Source: Acidobacteriota bacterium (GTDB taxonomy: Bacteria; Acidobacteriota; Terriglobia; Acidiferrales; UBA7541). From it: a stretch of 18,982 bases of DNA. Positions 14,666 through 18,982 of this stretch are shown in pieces (positions within the stretch are counted from its first letter, which is position 1; each line of letters opens with the position of its first letter). The stretch lies in assembly GCA_003224515.1 (NCBI GenBank), contig QHZC01000056.1:9141-28122 (forward strand), given 5' to 3'. A model generated the notes under the pieces. It did no database searches, was not told where the DNA came from, and saw nothing but the letters and a program-made list of their open reading frames with translations. The position numbers and the translations under genes were made by a program.

Positions 14666-15654
14666 GGCGAGGTTCTCTCTGGTGGCGAGGCATCTCCTAG
14701 TGGCGGAGCCGGATCGCCCGTGAGTTGCAGAAAGATTTCTTCCAGGCTCACTGCCGTGGTTCGCAATTCATTGAGGTCCCAGCCCGCTTCAACGACGGCG
14801 CGAGCCAGATCTCCGCGAACGAACTTGTCCTTCAGGCTCTCCACCTCGAAGGTCGCGCCGCCCTGTTTCTTTTCCTTGAATGCCACTCGGCCGACGCCTG
14901 CAACCTTTTCGAGCCGTTCTCGAACTAGGGCGGAATCCAGCGCGCCGTTTCGTCCGGTCACCTGGACTAAGACCAATTCCACTCCGCGTCCCCGGCTCTG
15001 CAAATTGTTCACTGAATCCGTGGCGACGAGCTTGCCTTTGTTGATGATAATGACCCTCTCGCAAGTCTGCTCGACTTCCGGCAAGATGTGCGTGCACAGA
15101 ATAATCGTGTGGTCGCCGGCGAGGCTCTTGATCAGGTCGCGCGTCTCATTGATTTGCTTGGGATCCAGTCCGGCAGTCGGTTCGTCCAAAATGAGTACAT
15201 TCGGATTGTGAATGATGGCCTGGGCCAGGCCAACCCGCTGACGGTAGCCTTTGGACAGTTTGCCGAGAAGCTTGTTCTTTACGTCCCCGACTGCGCAGCG
15301 ATCGCAAACGATATCGACGCGCTGCCGGAGCTCAGTGCCGGAAAGGCCTTTCAGCCTTCCAACGAACGTCAGGTATTCTGCAGTACGCATCTCGAGATAG
15401 AGCGGCGGGGCTTCGGGGAGATAGCCAATCCGTCTCTTGACTTCGAGCGGCGCTTCGATGACATCAAAACCGGCAACGGTTGCAGTGCCCGAACTGGGCG
15501 GCAGGAAGCACGTCAGTATCCTCATCGTGGTGGTCTTGCCGGCGCCATTCGGTCCCAGAAAGCCGACGATTTGGCCTCTCTCGACCTCGAACGAGATGTG
15601 ATCCACAGCGGTGTTGCGGGCGTACCTCTTGGAAAGATCCTTCACATTAATCAT
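14662..15654 (-). CDS. ABC transporter ATP-binding protein (GldA-like)
   Basis: Provides ATP hydrolysis for the permease that follows. In the 330-residue protein: Walker A GPNGAGKT (34-41), Q-loop region IGYLPEAPPLY (76-86), signature LSKGYRQR (133-140, in place of LSGGQ; common in this subfamily), Walker B VLILDEPT (153-160), D-loop AGLDP and the switch histidine in THILPEVE (H189). About 110 residues follow the ATPase core, with LEEIFLQLTGD near the end, typical of ABC-2 drug/gliding ATPases. The start at 15654 gives a normal N-terminus; no clear Shine-Dalgarno is seen. Intact first gene of a four-gene operon. Confidence 0.92.
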   Translation of the reverse strand: MINVKDLSKRYARNTAVDHISFEVERGQIVGFLGPNGAGKTTTMRILTCFLPPSSGTATVAGFDVIEAPLEVKRRIGYLPEAPPLYLEMRTAEYLTFVGRLKGLSGTELRQRVDIVCDRCAVGDVKNKLLGKLSKGYRQRVGLAQAIIHNPNVLILDEPTAGLDPKQINETRDLIKSLAGDHTIILCTHILPEVEQTCERVIIINKGKLVATDSVNNLQSRGRGVELVLVQVTGRNGALDSALVRERLEKVAGVGRVAFKEKKQGGATFEVESLKDKFVRGDLARAVVEAGWDLNELRTTAVSLEEIFLQLTGDPAPPLGDASPPERTSP

Positions 15655-15742
15655 AGATTTTTCGTTTTGAAAGTAAGTTGTCCTGTCTTGTCGCCGCCCC
15701 AGTTAGCTGAAAATTTCTTCGAACCGTCCGACTGCAAACAAT

Positions 15743-15772
15743 ATCCTAAAAACGTCCAAAGCGTCATGTCAA
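15743..15772 (-). promoter_or_regulatory. Promoter of the ABC/GldG/DUF4340 operon
   Basis: On the minus strand a perfect TTGACA (15772-15767), 18 nt, TAGGAT (15748-15743, four of six). The leader to the ATG at 15654 would be about 80 nt. This is the best -35 match in the window. Confidence 0.6.
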
Positions 15773-15891
15773 TATCTCACTTGAATCTTTCATTTTGTCC
15801 TGGTCACCGAAAACCGAAGTTCAGCATTCATAAATCCAAAGGAGTAAGACGCACGGGGCACGGAACGGTTGCCTGCACCACCCGATAGTAC

Positions 15892-15900
15892 TGCTACAAT
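15892..15900 (+). promoter_or_regulatory. Extended -10 promoter of the CNNM/CBS gene
   Basis: TGCTACAAT is an extended -10 element with a five of six core. A TTGCCT 20 nt upstream (15869-15874) is too far to be a normal -35. The start would fall near 15907, at the GGAGGA (15907-15912) that precedes the ATG at 15925 by 12 nt. Confidence 0.45.
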
Positions 15901-15924
15901 GCGACTGGAGGAAAGAATCCGCCT

Positions 15925-17334
15925 ATGTTAGCAGTGCGCCTGATTGGCGTCCTGGCTTTGGTCCTGCTGAATGGCTTCTTTGCAGCGACGGAGTTTTCCC
16001 TGGTTGCCGTGCGGTTGTCACGGGTCCGGCAGTTGGTCGCGAAGGGGAGTGCGCGGGCGCGAGTGGTGGAGGCACTGCTGGGCGATTTGCACCGCGTCGT
16101 TTCGGGAGTACAGCTTGGCATCACACTCACAAGCCTGGCGATCGGCGCGCTTGGCGAAGCCACATTTGCGAAGATGTTTCAGGTGATATGGCCCCGCAGT
16201 TTGGGAGCGCACACCGCGCTCTTCACCCATGCCATCGCGCTGGCCAGCGCATTTGTCCTCTTGAGCGCGTTGCACGTGGTAATCGGGGAATTGGTCCCCA
16301 AGACGCTCAGTCTGGCCCGCGCCGAACGCGTGGCATTGTTGGTTGCCGTGCCGTTCCATTGGTTCCTGAACACTTTTCATTGGGCAATCCATCTGCTCGA
16401 CCGCATATCGGGCGCAATTGTGAAAGGTTTGGGAGTTACCTCAGCGCAAGTTCATGGGGTTGCGCATTCGACCGAAGAGCTCCAGATCCAAATTCAACAG
16501 GCGCGCGAACGCGGACTGATAGCACCGTGTGAAGAAAAGTTCATTCTCAGCGCGATGGAGCTCGCTCAAATCCAGGTACGGGAGATTATGGTACCCCGAC
16601 CCGATATACACACGCTTCCCGTGGAATCCAAATTGGACGACGTGATGCGGGTTTTCGCAACCACCCAGCGTTCGCGGATCCCTGTTTATCGCGGCACCGC
16701 GGACCATATCCTCGGCTTTGTACACATCAAGGACATGCTATGGATCCTTCTCGATCGTGAACGTCGCCTCGAAGAAAACCTATCGCCGCCGCCTTTCGAT
16801 TTGCGGCGCGTTTTGCGTGAAGTGCTCATCGTGCCTGAGACCAAACCCGCCAGTGAACTGCTTCTCGAATTGCGCACTCGTCACGTCGGTATGGCCCTGG
16901 TGGTAGACGAATTTGGAAGCATCCTCGGGTTGGTAACTATGGAAGACATCCTCGAGCAAATGGTGGGAGAGATTCACGACGAATTTGACGTTGTCGAGCG
17001 GCCCCTTACGCTGGCAGATGGAGCGCTTATTTTTGACGCCGCCCTCAATGTGCGGGACCTCGATACGCAATACAACATCACGTTGCCGGATGACCCGGCT
17101 TACGCCACCGTGGGTGGTTTCGTCCTCGACCAATTGGGTTTCATTCCAAAGGGCGGAGAAAGCTTTGAGTATGGCAATTTTCGTTTCTCGGTCGTGGAAA
17201 TGGACGGAAAGCGCGTTGCACGGGTGAAGATTCAGCGCATTCGTCGGACAGAAAATGAGAGCAGGACGCAGGGGATTCCGGAGGCAGTGCTCCAACCGTC
17301 CAGAGGTTCGAAAGCCTCAGGGGAGAACTCCTAG
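15925..17334 (+). CDS. CNNM-domain/CBS-pair membrane protein (TlyC/CorC/HlyC family)
   Basis: The 469-residue protein has the CNNM (DUF21) membrane domain at about 1-190 with three or more spans (LVLLNGFFAATEFSLVAVRL, GVQLGITLTSLAIG, VVIGELVPKTLSL). Then comes a CBS pair at about 210-335: VREIMVPRPDI, RIPVYRGTADHILGFVHIKD, VDEFGSILGLVTMEDILEQM. The C-terminal CorC/HlyC domain (about 350-440) contains IHDEFD, TVGGFVLDQLG and FRFSVVEMDGKRV. Length and order are normal. Relatives are linked to magnesium/cobalt export or membrane integrity; hemolysin is a legacy name. GGAGGA lies 12 nt upstream of the ATG, a rather long spacing. dppB follows after 14 nt, so the two may share a transcript although no functional link is obvious. 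Confidence 0.93.
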   Translation: MLAVRLIGVLALVLLNGFFAATEFSLVAVRLSRVRQLVAKGSARARVVEALLGDLHRVVSGVQLGITLTSLAIGALGEATFAKMFQVIWPRSLGAHTALFTHAIALASAFVLLSALHVVIGELVPKTLSLARAERVALLVAVPFHWFLNTFHWAIHLLDRISGAIVKGLGVTSAQVHGVAHSTEELQIQIQQARERGLIAPCEEKFILSAMELAQIQVREIMVPRPDIHTLPVESKLDDVMRVFATTQRSRIPVYRGTADHILGFVHIKDMLWILLDRERRLEENLSPPPFDLRRVLREVLIVPETKPASELLLELRTRHVGMALVVDEFGSILGLVTMEDILEQMVGEIHDEFDVVERPLTLADGALIFDAALNVRDLDTQYNITLPDDPAYATVGGFVLDQLGFIPKGGESFEYGNFRFSVVEMDGKRVARVKIQRIRRTENESRTQGIPEAVLQPSRGSKASGENS

Positions 17335-17348
17335 GTTATTCACCGCAA

Positions 17349-18149
17349 ATGGTGCGCTACTTCGTCAAACGATTTCTCCTCACGCTGCCGGCGCTCTGGC
17401 TCGTTCTCACGCTGGTCTTTCTCATGATTCACATCGTGCCGGGCGATCCCGTCGAGCAGATGCTGGGTGAAGGTGCGGCACCTGGACAACTGACTCAACT
17501 GCGTCATGTACTTGGGTTGGATTTGCCGCTCCATATCCAGTATGGACATTACCTGCGACAGCTCGGGCGCGGCGATCTTGGGCAATCCTTCAAGTTTCAG
17601 GCGCCTGTGCGCCAGATTATCTTGGAGCGCTACCCCGCGACACTGCAACTTGCTTTTGTCGCGCTGGTTGTGTGCGCCGCGATCGCCATTCCCGCAGGGA
17701 TACTTGCCGCATACCGCCGCGGACAGACGATGGACCGAGCAGTAGGTGTCTTCACGCTCTTTGGACTGGCCTTCCCGAATTTTGCTCTGGGACCCGTGTT
17801 GATCCTTTTTTTTTCCATTGAACTTGGACTCTTGCCGGTTTCCGGGCGCGGTGGTCTGCTCTATTACGTGCTGCCTGCTGCGACGCTCGGAGCGGCACTC
17901 GCTGCGATTTTGACTCGCATGGTTCGCGGCTCCATGCTTGAAGAGCTTTCGAGCGATTACGTGCGCACCGCCAGAGCCAAGGGGCTCTCCACGCGCATTG
18001 TTCTGCTGCGGCATACGTTTCGCAACGCGCTGATTCCGATCATCACCATCCTGGGGCTGCAGTTCGGAACGCTGCTGGCCGGCACGATCGTGACTGAGAC
18101 CATCTTCTCGTGGCCTCCTCGTCATTGCGGTCTCTTATGTCGCCGTTAA
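17349..18149 (+). CDS. Peptide/nickel ABC transporter permease, DppB-like (C-terminus out of frame)
   Basis: One of two permeases of an oligopeptide/dipeptide importer. The protein begins with the standard MVRYFVKRFLLTLPALWLVL and the HIVPGDPVE turn, has QYGHYLRQLGRGDLGQS near 60-76, and carries the ATPase-contact EAA loop DYVRTARAKGLSTRIVLLRH near 205-224 before LLAGTIVTETIFSWP. There it goes out of frame: the rest (PRHCGLLCRR, stop at 18149) is not family-like. The true end is read one base later (18115-18204). The usual stretch between FSWP and the last membrane span, roughly GxGxLLxxAIxxRDYPxVQG, is missing. A T9 tract at 17806-17814 is in frame. No substrate-binding protein or ATPase gene is in the window, so the substrate is open. 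Confidence 0.88.
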   Translation: MVRYFVKRFLLTLPALWLVLTLVFLMIHIVPGDPVEQMLGEGAAPGQLTQLRHVLGLDLPLHIQYGHYLRQLGRGDLGQSFKFQAPVRQIILERYPATLQLAFVALVVCAAIAIPAGILAAYRRGQTMDRAVGVFTLFGLAFPNFALGPVLILFFSIELGLLPVSGRGGLLYYVLPAATLGAALAAILTRMVRGSMLEELSSDYVRTARAKGLSTRIVLLRHTFRNALIPIITILGLQFGTLLAGTIVTETIFSWPPRHCGLLCRR

Positions 18150-18204
18150 TCTGCTGACGGACTTTCTCTATGCGGTGATCGATCCCCGTGTGAGGTTGTC
18201 ATGA
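18115..18204 (+). pseudogene. Detached C-terminal segment of the dppB-like gene
   Basis: The frame one base downstream of the broken dppB-like frame reads LLVIAVSYVAVNLLTDFLYA and ends VIDPRVRLS with a TGA at 18202-18204. This is the last membrane span and the invariant Y-xx-IDPR-R end of DppB proteins. Its stop overlaps the dppC ATG by 4 nt, which shows it was the original 3' end of the gene. Confidence 0.85.
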
Positions 18205-18982
18205 CCTGGTCGCGGGCGGTCCGGGAATTTCTCGGCCACAGCGTTCTGGCGCGGGTTGGATTTGCGGCAGCCATAATTCTGTTACTGGCAGCGCTGTTTG
18301 CGCCCTGGATTGCTCCTGCCGATCCCGCAGCACAGAACCTGCCAGGGAGGCTCGCATCTCCATCTCGCGCTCATTGGATGGGAACGGACGAACTCGGCCG
18401 GGACATTTTGTCACGTACCTTGTACGGCGCGCGAATCTCTCTGCTCGTTTCCGTCTGCGTGGTTTGCGGTTGTGGGTTTATCGGCTTGACGATGGGGATG
18501 ATCGCGGGCTACGCCGGTGGTTGGTTCGATCGGTTTGTGAATCTTCTGTTGATCAACGCTTTTTTATCTTTTCCAGGAATCCTGCTTGCGATTGCGTTTG
18601 CGGCATTTCTCGGTCCTGGCATCGGGAAAGTGATACTGGCGCTGATAGTCACTGGATGGGCGGGGTATGCGCGCCTGGCGCGCGCGCAAGTGCTCAAAGT
18701 GAAAGAATTAGAATTCATTCTGGCAGCGCGGTCACTGGGCGCCTCCCACATGCGCCTCATGAGGAGACACCTGCTTCCCAACATTCTTCAACCAGTGTTA
18801 ATTCAGGCCACGATTGGAATGGCGGGGGCCATCCTCGCCGAATCCACGTTGAGTTTTCTGGGGCTCGGCGTGCTGGCGCCCGTTCCGAGCTGGGGTGCAA
18901 TGCTCAACGATGCGCGCGGCCACCTCTTTGACGCGCCACACATGGTCATGTTTCCAGCATTGGCGGTGATGACGGCGGTGCT
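18201..18982 (+). CDS. Peptide/nickel ABC transporter permease, DppC-like (3' end outside window)
   Basis: Second importer permease. The frame from the ATG at 18201 stays open to the window edge (260 codons). Seen: one N-terminal membrane span (about 17-34) ending in LFAPWIAPADP, HWMGTDELGRDILSRTLYGA near 64-83 (family hallmark), AGYAGGWFDRF, the EAA loop FILAARSLGASHMRLMRRHL near 174-193, LPNILQPVL, and STLSFLGLGVLAPVPSWGAM near 217-236. Typical DppC proteins are about 280-300 residues, so 20-40 residues are outside. The ATG overlaps the original dppB stop (ATGA). No break is seen in the part present. An ATPase pair (DppD/F type) would be expected downstream. Confidence 0.9.
   Translation, partial: MTWSRAVREFLGHSVLARVGFAAAIILLLAALFAPWIAPADPAAQNLPGRLASPSRAHWMGTDELGRDILSRTLYGARISLLVSVCVVCGCGFIGLTMGMIAGYAGGWFDRFVNLLLINAFLSFPGILLAIAFAAFLGPGIGKVILALIVTGWAGYARLARAQVLKVKELEFILAARSLGASHMRLMRRHLLPNILQPVLIQATIGMAGAILAESTLSFLGLGVLAPVPSWGAMLNDARGHLFDAPHMVMFPALAVMTAV

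Noticed and set aside
17806..17814. T9 homopolymer as the source of the dppB frame break
   Set aside because: The frame is correct on both sides of the tract (ILFFSIE); the break lies about 300 nt downstream.
2711..18120. Programmed frameshifting, bypassing or RNA editing as the cause of the four frame breaks
   Set aside because: Conserved codons are missing from the DNA at each break, which no recoding of the existing bases can restore, and no canonical slippery heptamer is seen (the first break reads ATG GAA AAG TGA).
1..18982. CRISPR array, insertion sequence, prophage, tRNA or rRNA gene
   Set aside because: No regularly spaced repeats, transposase or integrase motifs, or recognisable cloverleaf or rRNA sequence were found on either strand.

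Overview
The window is moderately GC-rich bacterial chromosome carrying mostly housekeeping genes. Gene content and protein style fit an Acidobacteriota genome, possibly the Terriglobia/Koribacter area: a double-GAF/PP2C phosphatase next to lysA, a GldA/F/G-like ABC set with a DUF4340 protein, and a membrane-anchored penicillin acylase upstream of fpg. This assignment is an inference from family resemblance; no rRNA or tRNA gene is present to test it. I see no mobile element, CRISPR array or integrase.

Layout. (1) 1-595, minus: MarC-family membrane protein, cut by the window edge. (2) 912-1508, plus: hpt. (3) 1865-4958, plus: a GAF-GAF-PP2C regulatory phosphatase gene, interrupted in GAF2, followed by lysA with a 4-nt ATGA overlap. 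(4) 11024-4977, minus: penicillin acylase, fpg/mutM, xseB, polyprenyl synthase (ispA), tlyA and nadK, tightly packed and converging on lysA. (5) 15654-11165, minus: ABC ATPase, ABC permease, GldG-like auxiliary protein and a DUF4340 protein (interrupted), nearly without gaps. (6) 15925 to the end, plus: CNNM/CBS (TlyC/CorC-like) protein, then dppB-like (interrupted) and dppC-like permease genes, the latter cut by the window edge. Two promoter regions are divergent (marC/hpt and ABC operon/tlyC). Several candidate promoters sit very close to their start codons, so leaders look short or absent.

Main unusual signal. Four otherwise well-preserved genes are each broken once, at about 2.71, 8.77, 12.13 and 18.12 kb. 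In every case the reading frame changes and, by comparison with the family (or with the sister GAF domain), a conserved stretch of roughly 7 to 21 residues is also missing. The downstream part continues in another frame with perfect family sequence. These look like short deletions of roughly 20-65 nt, not single-base errors: long homopolymers in the window (T8 in hpt, T9 in dppB) are in frame. nadK may carry a fifth, in-frame, deletion. A recurrent assembly or gap-closing fault is the simplest explanation; real, recent and repeated small deletion is the biologically interesting alternative. Recoding by the ribosome cannot explain it, because the missing codons are absent from the DNA.

I found no clear new biological system. 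The least characterised intact biology is the ABC/GldG/DUF4340 module and the coupling of the GAF-PP2C phosphatase to lysA.
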